A stretch of 64,000 nucleotides of DNA from Rhabdophis nuchalis (Eukaryota > Chordata > Lepidosauria > Squamata > Natricidae). Under the pieces are notes generated by a model. The model saw only the letters and a list, made by a program, of their open reading frames with translations, was not told the origin of the DNA and searched no databases. The position numbers and the translations under genes are program-made. Numbering within the stretch: the stretch's first letter is position 1; every line of letters starts with the position of its first letter. Below are positions 32,335 to 42,204 of this stretch, one piece after another. The stretch lies in the NCBI GenBank assembly GCA_039707465.1, contig CM077643.1, positions 41,566,105-41,630,104 of the forward strand, read 5' to 3'.

Positions 32335-32740
32335 TGTTTCAAAGGTTGTGTCAGTTCTGGAAGCCATCTTTTTCACTGGAGCTCCAGGGCTGCCATATTT
32401 AATGCCTGGGAAAACGGGAGGGGGGATTGCAAGGAGCCGGTGGAGGATTAGCCGTAACAACATTCTTTCTATGGGAGTCAAGGACACTCAGCCTGCACCT
32501 GGATGAAAGTGACTGGGGGGGGTTGTCTCCACTTGGGACATTGAAATGATTGGACCATGTGATGGACTTGTGGGTTCAGGGCATGGATCTTTGACTTTCT
32601 TTTGGGTGGGGAAAACCCAGAACTCACAGATTCGGATTTTCCCAGATGTGCCAATATGACATCTCTAATAAAATGGAACTTTGAGCCTTGGAGTCTTCTT
32701 TAGTTGGGGAGTGTTACTTGGAACCCTCAGGTTGATCTGT
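32335..32740 (+). mobile_element. LTR-like repeat, copy 2
   Basis: Parallels 8925-9375: GGAAGCCATCTTTTTCAC, GGGAAAACGGGAGGGGGGATT, TTGGACCATGTGATGGACTT, TTTTCCCAGATGTGCCAA, then AATAAAATGGAACTTTGAG with a consensus polyadenylation signal. It probably ends near the GGAACCCTCA at 32727. Confidence 0.55.
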
Positions 32741-32744
32741 TAAG

Positions 32745-33550
32745 GGCAGATGTTTGTACCCTTATTATTTATATGACGAATATTAAATCAATATAGCTTT
32801 TATATAACAGAACTTACAAAATATAGAAAAGAATCAGGAAACTCAGACAGGCACAAATTAAACAGAAGGCAATCTACTATTTTAAATATTTTTTTCTTCA
32901 ATGTTTTATTCATGTATTAAGTACTTACAGACCACCTTTTCATACCAGAATCAAACCATCACATTCACACATTCAAAAACTGAGAATCATTTCTCATTTT
33001 TGTATGATGTTGCGTGTATTGGTGAAGGACCACAGATACTATGTTCCTACTTTCTGCCTACTTTGTGGAATAGTCTCCCTTAAGAAATTAGATCGATAAA
33101 ATCACTTTATCGATAAATGTTAAACAGGTAAAGATTCACATTTCTTTCTTACATTTTGGTCACCTTACAAGTAAAATAAGATACTTTCTTTACCATTAAT
33201 AGGGAAGCATTTCATTATTGCCAATTTCCCCAAAAAAAATTTTAAACTATCCCATTCAAACATTACAAAACATTAGCCATACCTGAGACTGCTTAGCTTT
33301 TTTAAGATCAGCCATGATAGCTTTAAGTTGGAAGTTTGGTGTTATTTTAGTAAACGTCCACATTCTGAAGCATGCAACTAAAGTTTCTAAGTTTGAACAA
33401 AAAGGAAAACTTAGGTTCAGATTTACAGGCTTATCTCTGGCTTGTTCTCAAAGAAGGGTAAAGAACCTGATATATGGGCAGAATCAGAAGTAGATTATTG
33501 ATTGTTCAAAGGCATATCCTATTTTTCATTGCAAAACCCAGCTGAGAGTT
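32745..33550. other. Intronic sequence without recognised features
   Basis: AT-rich intron segment immediately downstream of the first MAM exon; no alternative exon was recognised. Confidence 0.4.
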
Positions 33551-33559
33551 ACACTCTAC

Positions 33560-33715
33560 CTTCCTTAGAACCTGACCGGTCAGCATTGGGTCCAGTGTTT
33601 GGGGTGTATTTTGTGTCTCGAAGGACAATGTTTTGTCTTGTCCAATCAAAGCTGTCCTTTTCATCTTGGGTGAATAAACAAATGTTGCCATCTTCAAAGC
33701 CACAGTGGAATTCTC
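33560..33715 (-). CDS. MDGA2: MDGA exon: start of MAM domain
   Basis: A 156-nt exon, phase 1 at both ends. It reads (R)[17 protein letters not shown], then FDWTRQN, then [15 protein letters not shown](G). The CGFED start with a second Cys nearby and the FDW motif are the classic opening of a MAM (meprin/A5/PTPmu) domain, which mediates extracellular protein contacts. The acceptor is ATTGGCAG, with a weak pyrimidine tract, and the donor is GTAGAG, so both sites are below average strength. The first two bases complete the Arg codon begun in the microexon. No stop or frameshift is present. The downstream intron is about 1.7 kb. Confidence 0.9.
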
Positions 33716-33719
33716 CTGC

Positions 33720-34580
33720 CAATAGATCAATCACATGTTCATACAAATAATCATTCCAAGTTACCAATTTATAAATTTAAGCTTTCTTCTTCGGAACACT
33801 ACTTTGTAATCACAATGTTCCAGATTTTATAAACACGGAATTATTTGTTAACTAGCCCAGTCTCCAAGGGATAAAACAGTGATCAAGATTGGTTAAAAAT
33901 AAATAATAAATAAAACAGTAAAATCTTAAAACTTCATAACTCCTTGGGAACAGTAGCAGAAATCCAAGTTAATTCTCTTCAACTAAATTGAGGCACCTAT
34001 GAAAATGTAGCTATCACTGAAGTGCTGCAATTGGATTAGAAACATGCTGGATCAGTAGCATCAAGGGAGATAAGAAAGCATTTTAATACAGCTAACATGG
34101 ACATGTTTGCTAGGAATCCCTTCATAAATATTGTCAAATTTCATTTTCGGATGTGGGCCCCAAACTAGATTAGAATGGGAAAGTTATTAGACAGCTAAAG
34201 GAGTCAGCACCCATTGTAGCTTTTCTGAGAAGAACTGTATTAAATTATCTTTCTATTGAAACAGTAGGAATGATATAATTGGTGAAATATAAAAACAGTT
34301 GTGAGCTTGCCAGAGATTTTTGCCTGAATTCAGGAATATTTGCAGAAGTTAGCCTTAACCTCCAGTCAAACTCTGTGTGAGTGCAAATGCATTAATAATA
34401 ACTTCAAAGAGAGATGCCCAACATGGTCTTCTGGAAGTTGTCTTCTAAATTCCACCATTTCTCATCCCTTGCCATTCCGGCTAGAATTGATAGGAATCAG
34501 GTACAAACATTTAGAAGGAGCACATATTGTCTTTCTCTGCTCTTTATCTTTTAATCAACAAAAGTCTGTACAGATTTTCA
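33720..34580. other. Intronic sequence without recognised features
   Basis: Lies between the microexon and the first MAM exon. The frame 34340-34681 is chance and runs into the foldback element. Confidence 0.4.
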
Positions 34581-34591
34581 GTCATCCAGGT

Positions 34592-34705
34592 CAGGGGTCT
34601 CCAACCTTTGCAACTTTAAGTCTGAAGGACTTCAGCAAAGCTGGCTGGAGAATTCTTGGAGCTGAAGTCCTTCAGACTTAAAGTTGCAAAAGTTGGAGAC
34701 CCCTG
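34592..34705. mobile_element. Foldback hAT-type MITE, 114 bp
   Basis: Ends are CAGGGGTCTCCAACCTTTGC and its inverse, with an exact duplication ATCCAGGT at 34584-34591 and 34706-34713. The arms are nearly the same as in 4772 but shorter on the left. Confidence 0.93.
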
Positions 34706-34724
34706 ATCCAGGTCATGGCTATCC

Positions 34725-34968
34725 AAAAGGTGCTTTTTTTTAGGCAACTGGACTTTCTTGTTTTTGTTTTGAAGACATTTTGCTTCTCATCCAATAAGTT
34801 TCTTCAGCTCTTACCAGATAGTGGGGAATGGAAGTACCCCTGAGGACACAGATAAACCTCCAAGTGCTTCCAGGACCCTCTAAAAGGATGCAGTCTGCAA
34901 AGAATATAAATCATTCCATTCCCCACTATCCAGTCAGAGCTGAAGAAGCTTCTTGGATGAGAAGTACA
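34725..34968. repeat. Inverted-arm repeat, probably Penelope-related terminus
   Basis: Left arm TTGCTTCTCATCCAATAAGT ... AGATAGTGGGGAATGG pairs with the right arm CCATTCCCCACTATCCAG ... GAAGCTTCTTGGATGAGAAG around about 120 bp. A single arm recurs at 43165-43240. I associate this sequence with Penelope-like element ends, but that is not proved here. Confidence 0.5.
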
Positions 34969-36610
34969 ATACAATACAATACAATAGCAGAGTTGTCTTC
35001 CCTGGTCCTTCTTTTCATTAAACTAGACATACCCAGTTCCTGTAACCGTTCTTCATATGTTTAGTCTTCAGTCCCCTAATCATCTTTGTTGCTCTTCTTT
35101 GCACTCTTTCTAGAGTCTCCACGTCTTTTCTATATCTTGGCGAACAAAACTGAATGCAGCATTCCAGGTGTGGCCTCACCAAGGCATTATAAAGTGGTAT
35201 TAACACTTCACGTGATCTTGATTCTATCCCTCTGTTTATGTAGCCAAGAACTGTGTTGGCTTTTTTGGCAGCTGCTGCACACTGCTGGCTCATATTTAAA
35301 TGGTTGTCCACTAGGACTCCAAGATCCCTTTCACAGTTACTACTATTGAGCAAGGTACCACCTATACTGTACCTGTGCATTTTGTTTTTCTTGCCTAAAT
35401 GTAGAACCTTACTCTTTTCACCATTGAATTTCATTTTGTTGGATAGTACCCAATGTTCAAGTCTGTCAAGATCGTTCTGTATCTTAAGCCTATCTTCTGG
35501 AGTGTTGGCTATTCCTGCCAGCTTGGTGTCGTCTGCAAATTTGATGAGTTCCCCATTTATTCCCTCATCCAAATCATTGATGAAGATGTTGAAGAGTACT
35601 GGGCCTAAAACAGAGCCTTGGGGTACTCCAATGCATACTTCCCTCCATGTAGATGCAGTTCCATTGAGGACTACACGTTGAGTGTGGTTGGTCAGCCAGT
35701 TATGAATCCATCTGGTGGTGATGCTGTCTAACTCACATTCTTCTACTTTATCTAGTAGTAGGTTATTGTCTACCTTATCAAATGCCTTACTGAAGTCCAA
35801 GTAAACTATATCGACGGCATTCCTCTGGTCTACTAGTTTAGTCACTTTGTCAAAGATTGCAATAAGATTAGTCTGGCATGATCTGTTTTTGATGAACCCA
35901 TGTTGGCTTTTGGCTATTACTTTGTTTGCTTCTAGTTGTTCGCTAATTCATTTCTTGATTATCTTTTCCAGAATCTTTCCTGGTATTGAAGTCAGGCTGA
36001 TGGGTCTGTAGTTTCTTTTTTTTTTTTTTTTTTTTACCTTTTTTGAAGATGGGAACCACATCAGCTCTTTTCCAGTCCTCTGGCAGTTACCCAGTGCTCC
36101 AGGATCTCTTAAAGATATAGCTCAGTGATTCCGAGATCTCATCTGCCAGTTCCTTCAGAACCCTGGGGTGTAATCCATCCGGTCCTGGTGATTTGAACTC
36201 GTCTAGGGTAGACAGGTGCTCACTTACTATTTTCTTCCCTATTTCAATTTGTGTTTCTAATCTGATTTTTGTGGTGCTGTTTTTGATAGATTTGACTGTT
36301 TTATCCCTTTGTGTAAAGACAGATGCAAAAAATGAATTGAATAGTTCTGCTTTCTCCCTGTTGCTTGTCACCTTCTTACCACTTTCTCCCAGCAACGGAC
36401 CAATTGTTTCCTTAACTTTTTTCTTCTTTTTAACATGTTGGAAGAAGCTTTTTTTTTTTTGTTATTTTTTACTTTTGTGGCAAGCCTTTCTTCATTGTGA
36501 GCCTTAGCTTTCCTCAATTCATCTTTTCAGGCTCGGGCTATTTGCTGCTATTCTGCCTTAAGTATGTCTCCCTCTTTCCACTTTTTATACTTATTTTTTT
36601 GTCTTTCAAT
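34968..36610 (-). mobile_element. CR1 LINE, longest copy, internally deleted
   Basis: Reverse-strand coding runs from KAKAHNEERLATKVKNNKKK (near 36500) and SNREKAELFNSFFASVFTQR, FKSPGPDGLHPRVLKELADE (36395-36087) to the RT frame 35845-35018. That frame has VDIVYLDFSKAFDKVDNNLL, GVPQGSVLGPVLFNIFINDL, FADDTKLAGI with the catalytic Asp pair, and ALVRPHLECCIQFCSP. A T run at 36011-36035 and frameshifts break it. At about 34994 the C-terminal coding and most of the 3' UTR are missing: GCAGAGTTG is joined directly to TCTTCCCTGGTCC. The AATAC tail remains at 34965-34985. Confidence 0.92.
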
Positions 36611-36614
36611 TTGT

Positions 36615-37525
36615 CAGTGAAACATCTTCAAAAGAAAAAAAAACAAGAAAAAAAAACAGTTGCCTCCAAAAAAGCATCTTTTGGGGATTTTAATCAACAA
36701 GTTTAGACTATACCAAGGTGGATTGGGGGCTCTAGTTATTTCCTCCTTTGCTTCCTGGAAGATTGATCTTCCAGATTTGGAAGGAGGCAGCATAAAGCAA
36801 AGACATTCTTTGTTAACTTCCATGAGCTAGGAGTTATCCTATGTACATTTCTAGTCAAGACTTTGTTTTCAGTCCTAATCTAGTGATGGGCAACTTTAGT
36901 CTCTGAAAATAATATGGCCCCCAGAAATATTTTTGAATCCCAAGAGAACCATTACAACAGACAGATGTTCTCACTTTGGAGTAAGAGTAGGAGGAGTTCT
37001 AAAGTGGCAACATGGATGCCTTATTTGCAGAGACTTAAGGTACCGACTTCAAAAATGCTGCAGTCCTGAGAAACCAAATAGATTTTTCTAATGGGCAAAA
37101 TAGATGCCTTAAATACCATTCTTATTATCTAAAAATTCTTCCTCTACATGTTCATCCCCAAATAGTAGCAAATTCTATACCATCCATTCGATTGACATAG
37201 TAACCTCATTGTTGTTCTAGTCGGCCAAAAATATTAAAAGTGTGGCTTCCAGCTTTCTCTTCCTCCCCAGGTGAAAGGAAAAATAAGGACCTGGAGAAGT
37301 GTTTGGAGCTTTCATTCATTCCTTGTCTGGACTTTGTTGTTGTTCTTTCTTTTTTTCAATCTATCCTTTTGCTCCTTTATCTCTTTTCAAAATTTATATT
37401 GTGAGGTCCCAAGTTTATCTTATAAGGTATACTGATATATTATTCCCCCTTGCACTGTATACAGAGTCTGTATAAATAGTAAGAAAGATCTAAATTTAAT
37501 TTATATAGCAACAAGATATTTTCAA
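36615..37525. other. Intronic sequence without recognised features
   Basis: Immediately downstream of the microexon in transcript order. A-rich run at 36628-36658. Confidence 0.4.
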
Positions 37526-37532
37526 TACTTAC

Positions 37533-37553
37533 GTAAATGTGGATTCATTGGAG
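37533..37553 (-). CDS. MDGA2: MDGA 21-nt microexon (FN3-MAM linker)
   Basis: A 21-nt exon lies between the acceptor TCTTTTATAG and the donor GTAAGT. Spliced to the flanking exons it gives A-PMNPHL-R: the first base of Ala comes from the FN3 exon, and the last C joins GA of the next exon to make Arg. The resulting run [18 protein letters not shown] matches my memory of the MDGA2 linker ahead of the MAM domain. Both ends are phase 1, so skipping it would remove seven residues in frame and leave a Gly at the joint. The introns are about 16.4 kb upstream and 3.8 kb downstream. It is too short for any ORF search; the case rests on splice sites, phase and the family match. Confidence 0.85.
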
Positions 37554-38397
37554 CTATAAAAGAAAAAGATAAGATCCTAAAATTAATAAAAGTTTCTGTG
37601 CATACTGATAGCTGTTTTGTATCTGATTTTCCTACTATTTGTGCCATTCCATCAGGGTTGGAGAACTATTAGGCTTATAAATTCTGATAGAGGAAATATT
37701 TGTAGCTCAGCGTGGCTGTTTTCTGAACGTGGCTGGGGTTTTTTGCAGACATTTCATTACTGAAAGTAGGTAACATCATTAGTGCTAGTCCAGAGTGGGG
37801 TTTGTTCTCATTTTGTATTCTAGTGGCTAGAGAACACACTCAGCAAGAGAATACACTTGAACTCATCAAGAACATCTTCAAAGGAACCAAATTCACAAGG
37901 GAAGAAGAAAAGAAAAAGATGCTCTATCCTTCCTGGATATCCTTATCAGTAGAGACTGTGATGGCAAATTAGAAACACAAGTCTCCTGAAAAACCACCCA
38001 CACCAACCAAGTGCTCCACTACCAAAGTAATAACTCAAACTTACACAAGAGAAGCTGTGAAATGATATTATTTGCTTGAGCACAAACACATAGCAGCTAC
38101 TCTAAATGTTAGAAAAGAAAACAGATCATCTATACATCTTCCAAAAATTTTGAATATCCTCACAGCTTCATCAAAATGGCCTGATTACTCAACCCTATAT
38201 AGCACAGCCAACACGAGCTGTAAAAAGGATAACAATGCCATATATCAAAACTATCTCCGAAACCACTAACAGACCATTACAACCACACAGCTTCAGCACA
38301 GCCCACAAATCAACTAAAGCCCTCCAAAATATCCTAAGTAAAGACTCAGCAGCCTCAAAAAAGAAAACGAAAACCCCTAGGAATGAATACAACATAA

Positions 38398-38530
38398 TAA
38401 AGTAGAGTAGAGTAGAGCAGAGCAGAGCAGAGCAGAGCAGAGCAGAGCAGAGCAGAGCAGAGCAGAGCAGAGCAGAACAGAACAGAACAGAACAGAAAAA
38501 TACAGAACAGAACAGAACAATACAGAACAG
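38398..38530. repeat. (AGAGY/AGAAC)n pentanucleotide array
   Basis: About 26 pentamers in three blocks: AGAGT, AGAGC and AGAAC, with occasional AATAC. On the minus strand it is the tail of the short LINE end to its right, not an independent satellite. Confidence 0.9.
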
Positions 38531-38642
38531 AACAGAATAGAATTCTTTATTGGCCCATTGTGATTGGACACACAAGGAATGTGTCTTTGGTGCATATGCT
38601 GTCAGTGTACACAAAGAAGAATAAAATAGAATACATTCATCA
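38531..38642 (-). mobile_element. Short LINE 3' end inserted in the Penelope element
   Basis: On the minus strand CACCAAAGACACATTCCTTG, then TGTGTCCAATCACAATGGGC and CAATAAAGAATTCTATT lead into the pentamer tail. It contains a polyadenylation-type AATAAA. The family name is uncertain. Penelope coding flanks it on both sides. Confidence 0.65.
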
Positions 38643-38939
38643 AGTAAAGGACTGAAAAAAACCACGATGTAGGGCAAACTGGGATAAGACTAGCAGAACA
38701 CATCCATGAAGACCATCTAGCAGTCAGAAGACATGGTGAAAACTCTTTAATTTCACAACACGTGAGCAGAGTTAACCATAGTTTCAACCTGTCACTTTTC
38801 TAGGCCAAATCAAGTCCTACCAACAGTGATAGGTTAAGCCACTAGAATATAAAATGAGAGCAAACCCCACTCCCAATTAACACTGATTATGTTACCTAGT
38901 TTGGATAATGAAACTGCAAGGAAACAACCAAGCTTGGAG

Positions 38940-40105
38940 AGTACATGAATTAAACTCTATTTTATATTGTAGCTAGTCATTTAGACCAGGTGAAAAATAA
39001 TCCTTTAACAATTCCTAGTATTCCTCAAGGAATGAAACAGCGTGGAAACTGCTGTACTTTCCTGCAACTATTCTCTCCTGATTACACTTAGTTTTCCTTA
39101 TTCCACCACTATAATAATTTACGTTGGGAGAGTCTTTGGGTTGCAGATACTATTAAATAATTAAGAGTTTAAAAAACATGCAAATACATTTTCTTTCCCA
39201 CTCTTATTTACATTTCAAATTATGATTCTCATATCTTAACAAGTGGTATTCTAAATTTTCTAATTTTGTCCCTAAAATTTGATTGTCCTTAAAGCAAAAC
39301 ATGTAAAATTATTTATAGAATTTTTTATTTGTTATGCTTGGTAAGAGGCAGGAAATATACAATTATAAGGTCATTTAGGATATGTTATATGAGAAAAAAA
39401 ACAAGAATAAAAATGGTGTTAGCATAATAATAGCAAGAATACAGCTTATCTTTCAATATTATCAAATATTCAAAAGCTATATATTTAATCATTGATGGAA
39501 TAAGATGGGCAGTGTGCAACTTATATAGGCATTTATTTTATTTAAAAAAATTCAATACCTCTACTCTTTCAAGGAACAGAGTAATACAGTACATATAGCA
39601 ATGAACCCATTTTTATCCTAGAAATGGCCTAGAAAAGTAGACATCAGAACAACTGAATGAAGGGCATCCTGTAAATAATATTTCCATGTTAGAACAAGAT
39701 GTTATCATGCTCCAAACTACAAGATATATCTCCCAAACAGAGACATTAGCACAATGTTGTAGGTAGGGAATAATTGGAATAAGAACACAGGGATACTGTA
39801 GATCACCAAGAGTTCCAAATATGCAAAACAACTTCAAAATGTTTAGCAGATACTGAATACAAGTTGGCTGTTGCAAGGAACAGAAGACAAGAAAAAGAAA
39901 ACCTAGGAGATACGTAATAAGGGGACAGTTGATATATTAAAAACAAACACTATTTTTATTTTTTAGTGTTTTAGAAGGCTATTTCTATGATCCTTGGTAG
40001 GGCGTAAGTGAGGATTTGAACAGAGACCTTTTATTGTCAAGGCCATCATCTTATTCAATTCTTGTTCATCCAAAGGAAACAAAGAGAATCTATGGAATCT
40101 TATTC
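38940..40105. other. Intronic sequence without recognised features
   Basis: AT-rich. The frame 39613-39876 (87 aa, minus) has no domain. Confidence 0.4.
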
Positions 40106-40109
40106 TACA

Positions 40110-40260
40110 GAAATATTTATAATTTCTTAAATTTATATGACACCCATCTCACTGTTACAACAACCCTGGGCAGCTTACAGCACAATAAAAAGGCAATACA
40201 AGGCAAAGATTCCAAAGATGAAACCAAGAGGAGACCAGTTGTCTTGCTGGTAATTAATAA
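40110..40260 (-). mobile_element. LINE 3' end remnant
   Basis: TAAATTTATATGACACCCAT followed by CTGGGCAGCTTACAGCACA on the plus strand is a reversed L2/CR1-like 3' UTR. Confidence 0.5.
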
Positions 40261-40269
40261 AGCAGCTGA

Positions 40270-40405
40270 AGTATTGTTTTAGCATGCTGTTAGTTCTCTC
40301 ACATTGTATGTATTTTAAATGGTTTTTATGTTGTTGTACACCTCACAAAGTCACTCTGAGATGGGATAGGCAGTATCTAAATTCGATAAATTATAAATAA
40401 ATACG
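40270..40405 (+). mobile_element. LINE 3' end remnant
   Basis: TGTTGTACACCTCACAAAGT, then GGGATAGGCAGTATCTAAAT and ATAAATTATAAATAAATAC resemble the forward 3' end of the same class. It faces the remnant at 40110, so two 3' ends sit tail to head. Confidence 0.5.
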
Positions 40406-40409
40406 GTCG

Positions 40410-41310
40410 TGATGTGCCTGCTCCAAACCTTGAGAAGCCAACATTTAATTTACACAAAGCTATTTTGAAAGCACTCTTTAGCTTCACTTCATTGGCATTT
40501 TATCTTTTTCTTTTTCCCTCTTACATTCCTTTATTTAAGAGGAACAATCAGAGACTCGCTTCCTGCATAATTTGCCTGGAGAAAATGTAGTCAGTTATTC
40601 AAGACGGGCCTCCCTGTGTTTGCTAACACAATTACTTCTCATTTGCTGAGAAACGTTTCATTTTTGGCATTCTTCTGACTCCAAATTGTGGGGAACTGCA
40701 TTGAGTGACATTTGCTTTGTCGACAAACTTGGAGGCTTTGAGAGAAACTATCGTTAATGGCTAACCTTCAGTGCTGCAATATTCATATTGTTTGCAACAC
40801 AGCAACCAGAGCCAAATGGATGGGTTGGCAAGCAAGAATCAACTCCTGTTGATTGACAGGAACAGGAAACAAATTCAACAGTGGTTAGTTATATACATGT
40901 TTCAGGCCAGTAGCACAAGAGGGATGTAGGTGGGGAGTAACAGCCCAGAAGTGATAGTTTTTGGAGAGCCTTCTGCCATCATTGGTCCAGGTTCAAGAAT
41001 CACTCAGTGGGGAAAGTAGCAAGCAATAGTTGTCATGTTGGGAAAATAAGAATTGATGAAAGTGACAGCACTCTCAGTATGAGCTTCCAAGGTCTAGAGA
41101 AAGTTTTTAGCTTGTAGTTATCCCTGTTGGAATTAGTAAGCCTGGTTCTCTGATTCCAGTGTTCCAGAGAGGGGAAAGGGTGAGGTGTCTTATGATTGAG
41201 TTGGGGTAAGAAAACTAAAAATGACACCAGGGGATCACATTATTAAGAATTAAAGGTCTATAAGCAAGATAATAACGTAAGAAACATGAAGCCATCCTGT
41301 CTAGGGGGAT
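40410..41310. other. Intronic sequence without recognised features
   Basis: The stretch 40600-40860 is unusually free of repeats and could be conserved non-coding DNA. That is a guess from texture only. Confidence 0.3.
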
Positions 41311-41314
41311 TTGA

Positions 41315-41605
41315 TGGAGATCAACCCTGACTGCTCTTTAGAAGGCCAGATCCTGAAGATGAAACTCAAATACTTTGGCCACCGAAAGAGAAGGAAGGGT
41401 CGCTGGAGAAGAGCTTAATGCTGGGAAAGAGCGAGGGAAAAAGAAGAAGGGGACGACAGAGAATGAGGGGGCTGGATAGAGTCACCGAAGCAGCAGGCAT
41501 GAGCTTAAATGGACTCCAGAGGATGGTAGAGGACAGGAAGGCCTGGAGGAACGTTGTCCATGGGGTCGGACATGACTTTACAACTAAGAACAACACAAAT
41601 TAAAT
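41315..41605 (+). mobile_element. BovB/RTE LINE 3' end
   Basis: In a shifting frame it encodes GQILKMKLKYFGHRKRRKG, then KRRRGRQRMRGLDRVTEA, LNGLQRMVEDRKAWRNVVHG. This is the hallmark BovB C-terminus (RQRMRWLD ... VEDREAWRAAVHGV). It ends GTCGGACATGACTTTACAAC and AACAACAC. Confidence 0.9.
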
Positions 41606-41609
41606 GGTC

Positions 41610-42104
41610 CTATAAAGGGGTCAAAGGTGGCTCACTTCTAAAATAAAAAGATCTCTTGCTTTATGTGCAAAACATTCCATGTTCTGTCTTGGGCATTTCC
41701 AAGTAAAGCTGAAAAATTCATATCTGAAACCTCTTAAGTGCAGCATGTTAGAAATCTCTAACCCTTGCAGCCTGTTATGTAAACCTAATCTTGTTGCTTT
41801 TTATTATTCTTAATTGGCTTTTGATTCTCCCTGCTCTCCATTTAACTAGACTGGGAAATGATAATGAGATCTTCCACTGGCCTGGTTGAGTCCAGCTGCC
41901 ACTTGATTCCTTCCATGAAAGTAGGATTGGGCAACCTTTCAGAGGTGGGGGAGCACACTTAACTTTGGGAAGGCCAATGGTGGAATATACATGCCAAAGG
42001 ATGTTTGTGGGTGGAGTAAACATGCCAATGGATGGGACTGTGTTGTGTACATGGATTAATTGTACTTTTTTCTTGATTTGTGAGAGAAATTAGAGAAGGA
42101 AGAG
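41610..42104. other. Intronic sequence without recognised features
   Basis: Carries a tandem pair near 41970-42030 (AACATGCCAATGGATG-like units). No gene seen. Confidence 0.35.
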
Positions 42105-42202
42105 GAGGAGAAGCAAGAAGAAGAAAGAAAGGAGGAAGAGGAGGAGGAAGAAGAGGAGGAGGAGGAGGAAGAAGAGGAGTAGTAGTAGTAGTAGTAGTAG
42201 TC
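42105..42202. repeat. Purine-rich (GAA/GGA)n and (TAG)n tract
   Basis: GAAGAGGAGGAAGAAG-type sequence runs to 42178 and is followed by about eight TAG units. Confidence 0.9.
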
Positions 42203-42204
42203 AT

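Larger units (their letters stand above)
37735..38936 (+). mobile_element. Penelope-like element with inverted terminal copy
   Basis: Plus-strand fragments carry Penelope-like motifs: SRDCDGKLETQVS and KTTHTNQVLHYQSN (37950-38040, frames shifting), SLKSTKALQNILSK-type sequence (38300s), and, after an insertion, DVGQTGIRLAEHIHEDHLAV with RRHGENSLISQH (38665-38760), the start of a GIY-YIG-type nuclease. The 3' segment 38836-38936 recurs inverted at 37735-37830 (shared AAACCCCACTC, TAGGTAACAT, AGCCACTAGAAT). Penelope elements are known to carry such inverted or direct pLTRs. Many stops; inactive. Confidence 0.75.

Noticed and set aside
38195..38677. 160-residue minus-strand ORF with Cys-Ser-Ala-Leu repeats
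   Set aside because: It translates the pentamer array and flanking Penelope sequence. No domain.
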